Positions 12,961-24,764 of a stretch of DNA of 64,000 bases are shown here, one piece after another (the stretch's first letter is position 1; each line of letters begins with the position of its first letter). The stretch is from NCBI RefSeq assembly GCF_014805685.1, contig NC_060899.1:13978954-14042953 (forward strand). Direction: 5' to 3'. Origin of the DNA: Silurus meridionalis. Its lineage: Eukaryota > Chordata > Actinopteri > Siluriformes > Siluridae. The position numbers and the translations under genes are program-made. Below the pieces are notes generated by a model, which worked only from the letters and a program-made list of their open reading frames with translations, was not told where the DNA came from and searched no databases.

Positions 12961-13039
12961 AATGTCTTTGGATGCTGTAGCATGAAATTGTCCCTTTACT
13001 TGAACTAGGAGACCCAAACTCCAAATTCTAGTGGAGCTT

Positions 13040-13210
13040 CTTCCTGAAAGAGCAGAGTTTATTGTAAATATTGCAATAATACAATTAATACAATTTAATT
13101 TAATGAATACAATAATATAAACAATTAAAACTTCATAATTACAAATTCAACATTACTTTTTCAGAGAGCGTACCAAACTTATGGTCAGGTGTCCAAAAAC
13201 ATTCTTTATG
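13040..13210 (-). mobile_element. MITE family A fragment, reverse orientation
   Basis: Contains 'cttcttcctgaaagagcaga', the inverse of the family word for '...tcttctgggaag', and ends 'cttatggtcaggtgtccaaa', a terminal inverted repeat. Confidence 0.5.
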
Positions 13211-13226
13211 TGTGGAGGTATAAGCT

Positions 13227-13230
<4 letters not shown>

Positions 13231-13282
<52 letters not shown>
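13231..13282. repeat. (CA)n microsatellite
   Basis: Pure CA run of about 26 units. Confidence 0.95.
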
Positions 13283-13283
<1 letters not shown>

Positions 13284-13701
13284 CCATTTTGTAGGCAGGA
13301 ACTTAATTCTAATAGAAAGGAACTCCAGTGCGAGGTGTGAAATTACTCCGATCTCTTATGTATGTATTTAATTATTCCTTCATTTTTACAAGGCACCATG
13401 GTGCAATTTCATTTTACTGCTGGAATTTCCTGCGCACTCCTTTTTTCTTTTTTTTTAAAGCACATTTACTGGATGTTGTGTGAGGAAAGAATACATTGGC
13501 TGTGTCTTCAGAGATCACTGTAAAAAAGAAGAAGTAGAGGAAGGTACAAAGCCTCATGTCTGTACATCTGCAGTTTTCCCTCAGACCGGCTTTATTGGAT
13601 AAGCAGTACTGGACTTTGACACAAATCTAGTTGTGTAACGGTTACATAGCAGCACCTTAATCTAATGCCTGTCTGAGATTCAAATACCAAATATGGTTTT
13701 G

Positions 13702-13716
13702 AGTGTGTGTGTGTGT

Positions 13717-13785
<69 letters not shown>
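13702..13785. repeat. (GT)n microsatellite
   Basis: GT run of about 42 units with one AT interruption, ending in TATATACAC. Confidence 0.95.
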
Positions 13786-13789
<4 letters not shown>

Positions 13790-14154
13790 CACACTGTTCC
13801 TCTGCCCAATAAAGGCAAGCCAGAGTCTCAATACTACCAACAAATAGGCCAATAATGTCTACAGCAAAACGTAAAGCAAACGTGCAGATTTTTCCGTGAT
13901 AAACTGCAGGGATTATTTCTGCACAGACCAGACAGACATACGCTCAGCTATTTAAAGGTGGACTAATTACGATTTTCCCTCGGGCGCTGCAGCCAAATGT
14001 CTCATGAGCCAATATTTGAGGTTTTACGAGCGTTCCTCTTCTTCTTGTATTAACTCTATGCAGCTGATATTGAGTAAAATGTTGCGGTTTGTAAAGAACG
14101 TGTAATGTTAACGTCTGCTAGTTTCTGTGCAGTGTATATTTTGTCTAAATACAC

Positions 14155-14295
14155 TATATGGACCTGACCTATTAAGTAGGTTTTTGGGACTGGTTTGCTT
14201 TAGTTGGGATTGTCACGGGGCATTGGAAAGAACACACAAAGGTTCTTATAGTCTTATAATCGTATAGTCAGGTGTCCACATACTTTTGTTTGTAT
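14155..14295 (+). mobile_element. MITE family A, short internally deleted copy
   Basis: Left terminus 'cactatatggacctgacct' and right terminus 'gtcaggtgtccacatacttt' are only about 110 bases apart, so almost the whole interior is missing. Confidence 0.6.
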
Positions 14296-15059
14296 AGCTG
14301 CATCCGCATCCCTGAGCTGGGAAAACACCTGCTTCTCCAGCATCCCCAAAAACTGAGAAATGGGTCTTTCTTGATGTATTCTGTGGTAATCACACATATA
14401 GAGATTTGGGTTCCGAAAAGCACCGGAATGTTTCTTTAATATGCTTTTTATGATGGTAAAATCATTTTGAGTTGATGAAGATGAATAAAAGATGCATGGC
14501 CTGAAACTTCACCCGTAGCATAAATACAGAAATAAATAAAAAAACAAACATGGCTGAATACTCGTTGCTCGCTGGATAATCAAAGCAATGAAGAAAATCT
14601 TGATTGCAGGGATTTTTTTCATTACAGGTTTATATGTAATAAGCTTGCGAAATAACATTCTCACCATGCCGACTGATCTCCTTTAGCGTTTCAGGGGGAT
14701 GATGGAAGTGACTCCGAGAAAGGATGATCGCATGCACTGCGCTAACAAGACGGCGGCATAAGGAAAAAATAATGTTGCTTTCAACGAGAGAGGAAGAATT
14801 ATGCCTTCATTAAAGCTTTGCACAGCATGAGGCAACACACACCTTCACACACACACACACATACACAAACACACACACACACACATGCACACACTATCTG
14901 ATTTACACGCACACAGGCGAGTAGGCTAGCTTTTCATTTTTTATTTGTTGTCGTCTGGTTTGTGTTTACACTGACATTTTGAGTAAACATGTCTGTGGTA
15001 GGAAAAGGTCATGTCCCCTTTACTTCAGAGGTACAGTTTATGAGGTTAGAAATGTCTAC
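14296..15059. other. Intergenic, with a CA-rich stretch
   Basis: An imperfect CA-rich run lies at about 14844-14894. The rest is unassigned. Confidence 0.45.
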
Positions 15060-15370
15060 CACTGCAGAGAAGCATTAGTTCTCAAAAGTTCAGTGCCAAA
15101 TATGTAATATGTAATATGTGTCAAATGTAGAGATCTTCCACTCCATCCCATGTAAAGCATATCTTCATGGAGCTGGCTTTGTGCTCGGAGGCATTGTCAT
15201 GCTTTGTCAAGTTTGGGTCCCCTAGATCACATGACAGAAAAATTGAATGCTACCGCATCTAAAGATCCTACAGTATACAGTTGTGTGCATCTAAAATTGT
15301 GGTTTTAGGAAAGATCCCCATATGGTTGAAAAACTCAGGTGTCCCGAAACTTTTGTCCATAAAGTGTATG
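15060..15370 (+). mobile_element. MITE family A copy, 5' truncated
   Basis: Contains 'cttccactccatcccatgta', 'tcttcatggagctggctttg', 'ggcattgtcatgctttgtc' and the right terminus 'aggtgtcccgaaacttttgt'. Confidence 0.7.
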
Positions 15371-16070
15371 TGCTATATACAGTGAATGGAAATTTATAGG
15401 AATATAGAAAAACACTAGACAAAGGTATGGTGTGATGCAGTTACTGTTAACACTTGAGGTCAGGACCTGAGGTTCTCCTGATGTTCCCTTACTAGCTTCT
15501 ACTTGTTATTTCTTTTTAATTGATAATATTCACGACTGCAGCTTGTCTTGTTAAGTTGTTTGTGTAGAAGGCTTGGTGGAAAACAGCAGTTGTCAGCAGC
15601 TCACTAATGGAGACTCGAGCATTGATTGCAGTCCAAAGCCATCTCCATGGTTTCCAAATGCTCCCATCCGGTAATCTCAAATGATGTAAAGCCATTCTCA
15701 GCAGCAGCAAGCGGTGTCCAAATGACAAGACCGAGACCTGAACCAACAGATTTTTTTCAAAACCAAGACTTTTCTAGAAGAGAAGACATTTCTCTTGTCA
15801 AACATCTCTCAAGCAAGACCAACACCACATCTAAGGGTGTTTTCACACCTAGTTCATTTTAAAAGAACCAAACCCAGTTCACTTAAAGTGAACCAGAAAG
15901 TGATCTAAGCAAATGTGAACTCAGTCCCTTTCGTGTTCACAATAAAAAAGACTCAAAAGAGAACTCAGTTCTCTTTTTGGTCCTCTTCAGTATTGAATTG
16001 ATCTCAGACCCTTTCGTGTTCACACCTCAACCTCATAAGAACTCAGAACCCAGAATTGTGTGAAATTTTA

Positions 16071-16289
16071 TCACGTGTTTATGTACTTCTGTCGTAGTTT
16101 TTTCACTTGTACGTGACATTGTGGTGCTGTTCTGTTGTAGCCCCTTTCCTTCAGTTTTTGAGAAAACAGAAGAAATACTTTTATGTTTTTATGTATTGTG
16201 AATAGTTGGCGTTTAATGCCATCCTCTTTACAAATATCAATAAGTGCACAGCTCTCTTCATAAGACCACACGACTCCGCGACCTGCCAT
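16071..16289 (-). pseudogene. Myb/SANT-like domain frame inside the 15.8 kb transposon
   Basis: 72-aa frame with the pattern W-x2-EE-x2-ALIDI...(K)ED.I...QL....KN.KVF......LKERGYNRT..QC...VKKLRQKY. This is the signature of Myb/SANT-like (MADF-like) domains common in fish transposon-derived genes. It is a single domain with no transposase attached. A cysteine replaces the usual tryptophan in 'DICKED'. Probably a relic rather than a host gene. Confidence 0.6.
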
Positions 16290-16447
16290 GTCAAAAAGTT
16301 TTGTGTTTCAGCAGTGACGGAACACGGCTGCAGGTATGGCAAGCCTCCAGGGACATTTGGCGAAACGAAATGCAAAGCGGACCGGGACCACATTGCTTTC
16401 ACATGTCACAAACAAATCGAACCACAAACGGACCCACAAACGAACCT

Positions 16448-16479
16448 TACTCAGACCACCTCCGGAGGTGGTCTGAGTA
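16448..16479. repeat. 32-bp perfect palindrome with no spacer
   Basis: The half-site is 'tactcagaccacctcc' and the other half is its exact reverse complement, with no loop. It sits in the right-hand part of the transposon at 15834-16597 and could extrude as a cruciform. Confidence 0.9.
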
Positions 16480-16597
16480 CGGTTTGCTTCTGGGTCCTTT
16501 TAAGGGGTCTGAGATCACTTGGTTTGTTCACATATACACACTGAACCTCTCCGAGAGCGTTTGGAGGGCTCAAACGAACTAGGTGTGAAAACACCCT

Positions 16598-17985
16598 ATT
16601 ACCCAGGGCTGGCACTAGACATTGGCAGATCAGGCATTTGCATAGGGCCTCGGGCTTGGAGGGTGGGGCATTCACAACATTAACCAACCTATACTCCAGA
16701 TTACCAATCAAGACGTTCAACACAAGAAAAAGCGTGTCCCAGCCCTCTGAATGCATGAATAGACTGTGTGCAGTGATGAACAAAATCCAAATTTTCTGCG
16801 TACTAACCTGATGGTGCCAGAATGAATGCATCCCTCGATGGCTGCTAAGTGAAAAGCTAAACAGGCTCGCAAGGAAAAAAGATAATGCAGCTATGTAAGA
16901 TGCCACCATGTATTTTTTATTATAATGCATTATTAAAATCAACGGATCCTTATTCTGCCAAATCGCTGCCGAATTTAAAACAGCGCAGGTTCAAATCCGA
17001 GCTGATTGACTGTACAGTGACATTGCGTCAGGAGTTGAATTTCAAAATACTAAAGAAAAAGTAAAAGTTTGTGAATAAAACAGCAATAGGGCTACACTAT
17101 ATCGCCAAATGTTTGGTCCTTATTTGCTCTTATAATTCCTGCCACTCTTCTGGGAAGTTGTTCCAGATGTTGAGCCAAGTACCAATCCAATAACTGTGAG
17201 ACTAATCCAATTCAGTAGGCAAAACCCTTTTGCTTCCAAGCACACCTGTCTTATTTTATGCCTTTACATAATAGTCAGACAATTAATACGTCGTTCTAAT
17301 AGACAGACATTTTAGATTCGAAACCAGTGAAATTGCCATGGAGACAGAGCCTCCCCTCTGGGTTTAGTAACGTGGAGCCTGTATATTGACTAAACCCTAT
17401 CTTGCTGTCTCATAGATTAATATCCTCTGCCAGGATAAACAGTCCTGTCAGTCAAAGCCTTAAGTCCACCTCAGTATGAACATCACACCAATAAAAGGGT
17501 CCTTTATAAAGCTAAGAGTTTCTTTGCTTGAGCGTGGACCTTTATGGATGCTACCTTTTTTTATTTTAAAGAGTGTAGATGCACTGTCCCTACTAATCAC
17601 ATGACACGCATGGGGAACTTGCCTTTATTACACCCAGATATTTATATGAGAATATTATAGCTTGTATAATAGCTTTCCCTTCGGCCTGCATTGTTGTGAT
17701 TCGGTGTCTTTGTTTTAATCACACTTCATTTTAAATTTGCTCGAGTTTGCCTTTTGGCGAAACGCACTCGTTAATCCTTTTGTGCACACTTACTGAACAT
17801 GCTCTCTCTTTTCTCTCTCTCTCTCTTGCTCTCTCTCTCTCTCTTTCAATTTTTTTCTGTTGTTTTGCCATCCTTCCCAAAGGTAAGGAGACGAGCTGCT
17901 ACGCTCAGATTGCATAATGCTGATAACAGAGAGAGAAATAACAAATGGGAACTGGGTGTGGATACCTTTTTCAAACATCTGCTTA

Positions 17986-17991
<6 letters not shown>
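16598..17991. other. Intergenic, with MITE fragment and CT tract
   Basis: At about 17085-17190 there is a family-A fragment ('ctacactatatcgccaaatg', 'cactcttctgggaagttgtt'). At 17802-17848 there is a CT-rich tract. The remainder is unassigned. Confidence 0.5.

Positions 17992-18051
<60 letters not shown>
17992..18051. repeat. (TA)n microsatellite
   Basis: About 30 units of TA. Confidence 0.95.
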
Positions 18052-18057
<6 letters not shown>

Positions 18058-19399
18058 CATCATCAGCTCCATAAAAAAAGCACACACATCCTCAGCCATC
18101 TGTCCCACACTGTCTGTCATTCACTGTACTGGAAATATATACAGTACACACAAACGAAGGCAAGATGTTTACAATGCAGGACAGTCATCACTATTCACAG
18201 CAGGAGAGCATCTGTGACTAATTCATATGTGCTTGTGAAGATCAGAGATGGTGTAGGGAAACGTTTATATAAACAAAAAAACATGAACGAGACGAGCACG
18301 GTGATATTCAAGCATCTGGCCACTTGAAATAATGCCGCAGCACGTAGAGGTTACGATTATAATTCTGGATGCACTGCTGTGATCCCGAGCCCAGCCTGCA
18401 TTTTTGCGCTAATTGTTTTTTTTATTCATGGCTGTCCTTCAGCGAGTCAGATCGAAATTGAGATTTAATTGAAGTGGTGAATTCATTTTTTTTTTCTGGG
18501 TGGGAGGGATTCGGATTCGAGGTCCAAGTGACACTTGGATGAATTTGTATTCATGGAGGAAGGAGAATTTCTTGAACACTATTGCTGATGGATAAGAAGT
18601 TTAATTGTATTATTATACTGTATAGTATTAAACCTCCAGGGCTTCCAGGGCTTCGTTCTTTTACATATGCATAAGATACGAAGCGTTATAAATTAAAAAA
18701 AATAAATAAATTGAATTTCATCCAAAACATGGAAACGTGAAATGTGTGAATACTTTTTACTGGTTTGACTTCCATTTAAAATGCAAAGCATGATATGTAG
18801 TAAAAAAATAAAATAAATAAAAAGCATCATAATACAGCATCATATCACCCACAGCAGTCTCTGAGGTAAAACTCACTGGCGGTGACTAACATCGGTGGAG
18901 AAATAAACGCTGAGTCATTTAATCAGATCTGTTCTGTTTACCAAACAGGCAAACCGTCTGCCTACAAGCCAAATACAAACAAAGAGCATGTTTATTATAA
19001 TGCAAAGCTTTTACATCTTTACATCTTTATTCATCCTTAGTACATGCTTGGTCAGGATCATGCTAGATCTGCTAATCTAATAGAATATTCATTGCCAACA
19101 AATAAATAAAAGATTCAAATAACACATCACTAGTTGGGGCCAACTGAGTGATGTTGCTAAAAGAAGAGGAACCATCAGAGGATTATTATAGTACATCATG
19201 CTACAGTAGCAACATTTTTAACATTTATGCAGTATTTCAAAGGGTTAAGAAAATACAGCAAAATGCAGGTACAGAAATGAACATTTGGAGCACTAAAAAG
19301 AGAGAGACAGATCATAACTTTGCATTATACCACTGATAAACATGCTCTTTGCAATATGAATAAAGTATAGTATATAGACAAAAGTTTCACTTGTTGTCT
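18052..19399. other. Intergenic, no gene recognised
   Basis: No coding or repeat family recognised; A-rich patches at about 18694-18712 and 18800-18823. Confidence 0.45.
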
Positions 19400-19632
19400 G
19401 GTCGTTAGGATGCGTTGCTCTCACCGATCCGACCCGGGTTTGATCCCCAGTCAGGGAACCAACCCCAGCCATTAGGGTTGCACAAGCCTTAGTGCCGGTC
19501 CCAAGCCCGGATAAATGGGGAGGGTTGCATTAGGAAGGGCATCCAGCGTAAAAACGTGCCAAATCAAACATGCGGATGATCTGCTGTGGCGAACCCTAAT
19601 GGGAGAAGCTGAAAGAACTTTTTTTTTTTTAT
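19400..19632 (+). mobile_element. tRNA-derived SINE with RTE-type LINE tail (family S1)
   Basis: The 5' part is tRNA-like: 'gtcgttaggatgcgttgctc' (A-box region), then 'gacccgggtttgatcccc', a near match to the B box. A body follows ('ggtcccaagcccggataaat', 'aggaagggcatccagcgta'), then the 3' end 'gatctgctgtggcgaaccct' and 'gggagaagctgaaagaac', closed by poly-T. The 3' 60-70 bases match the 3' ends of the RTE-like LINE pieces at 53300-53785 and 34998-35100. A reverse copy is at 52160-52355. Confidence 0.8.
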
Positions 19633-20514
19633 ATAAACAAATGTTTAATGTTGTGTACATTTGTGGCAGCAGCTTGGGGAAGAACTACATTTCCTCCTTA
19701 AGACCTTTGCATCTCTGTGGAATAAGAAAGTATTTTATGCTGCTAATTTACTGCATGCTCTTTGTACAAAGTCAGTAATCATGCTGATTTTTATTGCACT
19801 TAGTACTTCAGTACTACTTTACTGAACAGCTCCAATATCATTTATTCATATCCATAGTCATTCTAACTCTGAGATAGACGGCTTAGTTAATAGCTCCAGA
19901 TTTATATATAATAGTTCCATTGAATATACTGAGATGAATATATAGTGGCTCAGTGGAACAACCCCTGAGCTCATAAATAGTCTGAATCTGAATCTGCACC
20001 GACTTTACATTCCAACATCCCAGCATTCAGATTCTGCTTTATGTAGTTTGTGCGCTTTTCTCTCTTTGCTGGGTTGAAATTTATTATAGATTACATTCGA
20101 AGTACTGACTGTGAGGCTTTTCCACAAAAAAACGCTAACCCGTGCTCTTCTTGACACTAAAGGGTTCGTTAACGTGTAGGAAAGCCGAGCATGAGAATGG
20201 AATTCATTTATCTGTGTCATAGGTGTGGGAAGGTGCGTTGAGACGCCATGCCACTGTATGCTTTATATGTGCTGACAAACTTGAAAAAAAAACATTTATA
20301 GAAATTCCTTCGAGGGGTAGAGAATAGACAAGGTCTACTCTGAGGTATTTTTTTAATAGATTTTTCCTGCTGGCATGTCAGTACAGCTCAAACCGCATTG
20401 CAGATTGCAGCTCATCCCAGAAATTTTAGATCAGTCATTACTAATCATATTAATAAACAAAGTATAAGAATAAGAATGAGTATAGTGAGAATGAGTATCC
20501 TGAGTATAAGAATG
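19633..20514. other. Intergenic, no gene recognised
   Basis: No match to any family. 20010-20230 is balanced in composition and repeat-free. Confidence 0.4.
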
Positions 20515-20740
20515 TTTTGTGTTTTTTGAACATCCAATTTGGTTTCCATTTACTGTTATAATAACCTTTACTCTTCAGGGAAGATGTTTCACTACAATTT
20601 GGAGTGTGCTTATGGTGGAGATATGTGGAAATTTGTGCTCATTCATCCACAAGGATGTTAGTAAAGTCAGGTACTAATGTAGGTGAGGTAACGAGGCCTG
20701 GGGTGCAGTCAGCGTTTTATAGAGGCTTACTGACTCCTGC
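20515..20740 (+). mobile_element. MITE family A copy, 5' half
   Basis: Shows 'catttactgttataataacc', 'ctcttcagggaagatgtttc', 'ttggagtgtgctta', 'aaagtcaggtactaatgtag' and 'aggcctggggtgcagtcagc'. Neither terminus is clear. Confidence 0.7.
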
Positions 20741-21247
20741 GAATTATACACAATATATTCCAAAAAGGGATTTTCAGTCCGATCTCAGTCCTATATCTTG
20801 GGATTAGTCAAAGAAGAAGCAGGCTTAAGGAGAAAAATTCAACAAATGATTGTTCCTTCACAAAAATGGCAAAAGAGGAAGAAATTTAGAAACATTGTGT
20901 GAAGATTTGAATATGGTTTGTGTGACCGATTATATTTAGCAAAAAACTTTCCTTCACTTATAATGTTTCTACTGTAAATAAAAAACTAATGATGTTTTAA
21001 ATAAATGTAAAAACAAAGAGATCCAGTCCATTGTATTCTATTTAATATTAATAATAAAGATGGCTTTCAAAAATACTGGTCTTAAAAGAACTTGGTATCA
21101 GATACATAGGAAAATAAATGGTATCTTCCATCCCTGTTAGAAAGTGAATGACAAGATATAGCAGGGGAATGACAAAGAAAATATACTGATTGGTTTCTCT
21201 TTTTGCTAACTAGACCACAATTTTCTCTGTGGGCTAGCTTTACAGTC

Positions 21248-21250
<3 letters not shown>
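20741..21250. other. Intergenic, no gene recognised
   Basis: AT-rich sequence with nothing recognisable. Confidence 0.4.

Positions 21251-21341
<91 letters not shown>
21251..21341. repeat. (CT)n microsatellite
   Basis: Uninterrupted CT run of about 45 units. Confidence 0.95.
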
Positions 21342-21344
<3 letters not shown>

Positions 21345-21889
21345 CAGTTCATCCATCTATTGAGTTATGACATAGTTCAGTAATGCTTTTGCGTCCTGCA
21401 GTACCGTGACCGAGTCCTAAAAAAGCAAAATACAAAATACACTTCACCCTTGACTACACTAAAATGTACCCTCTCTTAATAAAAGTCAAAAATAAAGAAT
21501 GTTTTGCCTCTGACTCACTTCAGGCTACCTCCCTAAAATTAGTTTTTGTGGGTTGGGACGTCTGTATTTGTACACAAGCTTTGAAATGACTGGAAAATGT
21601 ATTATACACTGATTTGAAAGTGCACTTTAAATGTAATAAATATATAAATCTATCTTTCTCTACTGCCCCCCATCTCTTAAGGGAGGATAAGAGTGCTTTT
21701 CTTGAGCTGACAGATGCTTTTAAACATGCAGTGTGTATCATTTGTTAGACATAATTATAAAGAGCAATATTAAATGATCACTTTAATTGAAACTATCAAG
21801 GTTGTGATTTGAACTCGTAACCCAGATGGATTTTGTGCATCGGGATTGAAAACAGTTAATTACGACACTTTGTAAGCTCTTCCTGAACA

Positions 21890-22208
21890 CTTCATTAATT
21901 CATTCATTCATTCATTCATTCATTCATTCATTCATTCATTCATTTATTTATTCATATTATTCAGTCATCTTCCAGAAGCATTGTACTCGGATTAGGATCA
22001 TAATGAGTTCAAAGTGGGACCCTGATTTAACACTTTTACACACTGGTTTACTAGAATCATCAAGTTTTTGGGAGGTAGGAGGAAACCAGAGAACCCAGAG
22101 GAAACCTTAAACCAGAAACCCTGGAACTCTGAAGCAGCAATGCTGGATAGCTACCAGATATAACCATAGCACCATTGGACACTATGTAGTATTTGTCAGA
22201 AGTAGATA

Positions 22209-22254
<46 letters not shown>
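21890..22254 (+). repeat. Interspersed repeat flanked by (ATTC)n and (AAAT)n
   Basis: Starts with an ATTC tetranucleotide run (21890-21944). Then come 'agtcatcttccagaagcatt', 'agtttttgggaggtaggagg' and 'aaaccagagaacccagagga', then 'accctggaactctgaagcag', matching a very common teleost repeat. An AAAT run follows at 22208-22254. Related to 1077-1262. Confidence 0.7.
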
Positions 22255-22255
<1 letters not shown>

Positions 22256-22726
22256 CAGCAACATATACAGTATGTATGGTAAAATGGGTGTATATGCAAT
22301 GAACACAGGCAATAAAAGAGAAGTGATGTGTAATATATATTAAAAAACTGTGTAAGAAACAGTACTCAATTAACGAGCGCACAGAGAGAGCAGTGTGTTA
22401 AGAGTATTGATCTGTGTGTGAAGTGAGATGTGACTTGGTTTCAATTCAGCAGGGTAGAACTGCATTGCTGTATTGATACATACTAAATTTATCCATAGCA
22501 CCTCTTCTGTATACTTCTATCCAAGAAATCATTTAGAATTTATGGAACCAAATAATACATTTTAACACATTAACATTTTCAGCTTAATTAAAATGTATCA
22601 TTTTCATTTCCTGGCTGTCCTTTAACAATAATTATTGTGTATAATAGTATATTTTATTCAAATTTTCTATTCCATTGTTCTGTATATAATTCATTGTATG
22701 TCCTAGATTATCCTTATTTCTAGAGT

Positions 22727-23600
22727 ATCTCACAAAAGTGAGTACACCCTAACATTTCAGCAACCATTTTAGTTTTTCTTCTTAAGGGACAATACTATAG
22801 AAATCTAACTTGGATATATTTAAGAGTCATCAATGTGCAGCTTGTATAGCAGTACCGATTTACTGTCCTTTGACATTAACTCAACATACAGCCATTATTG
22901 TCTAAATAACTGGGTGACAAAATTAAGTACACCCTGTCCAAAGTGTCAATATTTTGTGTGAGCACAATTGTTATGTAGCACTGCTTTAATTCTCCTAGGC
23001 ATGGAATTCAACAGAGCTGCACAGGTTGTTGCTGGGATCCTCTTCCACTCTTCCATAATGACACCACACAGCTGCTGGATGTTACACACATGACACTTCT
23101 CCACCTTCCCATCGAGGATCCCCACAGGTGTTTAATAGGGTTCAAGTCTAAATGGCAGCTCTTCAGTACCAGCAGCGCTCATGTTACTGATATTCTTAAA
23201 GCCTCTGCCATCTTTGTGAAGAGCAATATTTCTAATTCTCAAATCCTTAGAGAGTCTTTACCAGAGAATTGCACCTAAACCACCAAATTTCTAACTGCTC
23301 TAATACAAGATACACAAATGTGTATGGTCCAAAATCATGAATAGGACATGTGGCTCTGCACGGTTACACGATGTACAGCTGTTATCACTTGGGGTGTATT
23401 TAGATTTGTTGCCATTATTTAGACAGTAATGGCTGTATGTTGAGGTATTTTTAGAGGACAGTAAATCTGTACTGTATACAAGCTGCACACTGATGACTCT
23501 AAAATATAAGTTTCATTGCTATAGTATTGTCCCTTAAAAAGATTATATAAAATAGTTACTGAAATGGAAGGGGTGTACTCACTTTTGTAAAATACTGTAT
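22727..23600. mobile_element. Tc1-like transposon with about 215-bp IR/DR ends, internally deleted
   Basis: The left end has 'acaaaagtgagtacaccct' (22732-22750) and the right end its inverse 'gggtgtactcacttttgta' (23571-23589). The inverted repeats run about 215 bases inward and include 'agggacaatactatag' against its complement. A second, inner copy of the terminal word occurs in each arm ('aattaagtacaccctgtcc' near 22920, 'ggggtgtatttagatttg' near 23392). This is the IR/DR layout of fish Tc1 elements. Between the arms only part of a transposase survives (22958-23145, minus strand). Confidence 0.85.
22958..23145 (-). pseudogene. Tc1 transposase C-terminal remnant
   Basis: Minus-strand frames read 'DLNPIKHLWG' and, after a frameshift, 'IPATTCAALLNSMPRRIKAV'. 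These are the family's DLNPIEHLW motif (by the third catalytic acidic residue) and the C-terminal helix region. The frame is broken and most of the gene is missing, so it is inactive. Confidence 0.85.
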
Positions 23601-23912
23601 ATATTATCTGTATATACACTTTGTATAACCTTTGTACATATATTGTACATATTCCATATTGTACATTTTCATATCTCTTATTCTCTACATATTGTTTCTG
23701 ACATCCTGCACTAATCACCAGCTCCCGCATATTTTTTCTCTGCCCAGAGCCTTAATATTTTGCTGTACATTTATCTACTTAAATATTACATGCTGTAAAA
23801 ATATTTACAGTATCTGCACTTGTCAGTTTGCATAATTGATACTTTTTGCACTCCTGGTAGATGCTAAACTGCATTTCGTTGCTGTGCACCTGTACTATGT
23901 AATGACAAAGTT

Positions 23913-24009
<97 letters not shown>
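23601..24009 (+). repeat. LINE 3' tail ending in (CTAT)n
   Basis: Contains 'tttgcactcctggtagatgc' and 'aaactgcatttcgttgctgt', then 'atgacaaag', a recurrent 3' UTR of fish L2-type LINEs. It is followed by a CTAT run at 23913-24008. LINEs of this type end in short tandem repeats, so the tetranucleotide run was probably seeded by the insertion. Confidence 0.6.
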
Positions 24010-24764
24010 AAATCAGCAGGTGGAGAAAAATGTTTTACAGAATACAAGGCAAGACATTAAAACTGTAAATTTAATCCTGGAAACTGTATTTTCTATTTAA
24101 CTTGATCCAAAATGACTCATCTCAAATAATCTGCTTGGATCTTGATCTCTTTTGCAAAAAACTCATGATTATACCTCCAGTAGGTCATAATCGCTTTACA
24201 ATTCTCACTTAATTTCTGTACTTACAATCCAGAAGTTACAATTATAACAATTATATTCAAGTCACTAAAAGTACAATTTTACACAGCATGCTGAAATGCT
24301 TCAGCAGGAGGTGGGGGTGGGAATGAGGTGATGCAGGGTGAATTGGGTTTGAGAAATGTTTTGCCCTTTTTAGTCACCTTTTTCAAAGAAAGTGATTTTC
24401 TGAAAGTGGTGAAACGTACCAATGTGGTGTGATGATAAACTTTGATTATAAAGGAGATCTGGCACAAGTCCAGAACAGCGTCGTCATGGCTTCATCACCA
24501 GCAAGGCCATTTCATAACTCAAAGCTGAAAGACACTGAAAAAAAATTCTCTTTGCTTCTTCAGAACAACCTTCAGGGTATTTTTTAAAGTCCTACAAGTT
24601 TTGAGAAATGGAAAAGCCGATATGTTTTTTAGAGGAAGAAAGGAAGCTGTGTTACCTTGTAAAGGTTTGAACTCTTGAATGGAAAATAAATCTCACAACA
24701 CTGCGAGATCCTTCACATGGATAAACGTCTTCAATGAAATAACGGTCATATTATGTATGGAAAC
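24010..24764. other. Intergenic, no gene recognised
   Basis: Nothing recognised. Confidence 0.4.

Larger units (their letters stand above)
15834..16597. mobile_element. DNA transposon with 22-bp perfect terminal inverted repeats (PIF/Harbinger-like)
   Basis: The left end reads 'agggtgttttcacacctagt' plus 'tc', and the right end is its exact reverse complement. This gives a 764-bp element with 22 identical terminal bases, after which the ends stay similar with single mismatches. Inside, on the minus strand, is a Myb/SANT-like frame (16071-16289), the type of accessory DNA-binding protein carried by PIF/Harbinger transposons; that is the reason for the class. No DDE transposase is present, so the copy is non-autonomous. 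I could not settle the target-site duplication. It also contains a 32-bp perfect palindrome at 16448-16479. Confidence 0.7.

Noticed and set aside
16206..16942. Several overlapping 110-160 aa frames on both strands
   Set aside because: They overlap a transposon end, the palindrome and each other; no domain is recognisable except the Myb/SANT-like frame listed.
19430..19465. Possible tRNA gene (B-box-like GGTTTGATCCCC)
   Set aside because: The sequence continues into a SINE body and LINE tail, and no cloverleaf with paired acceptor arms is visible.
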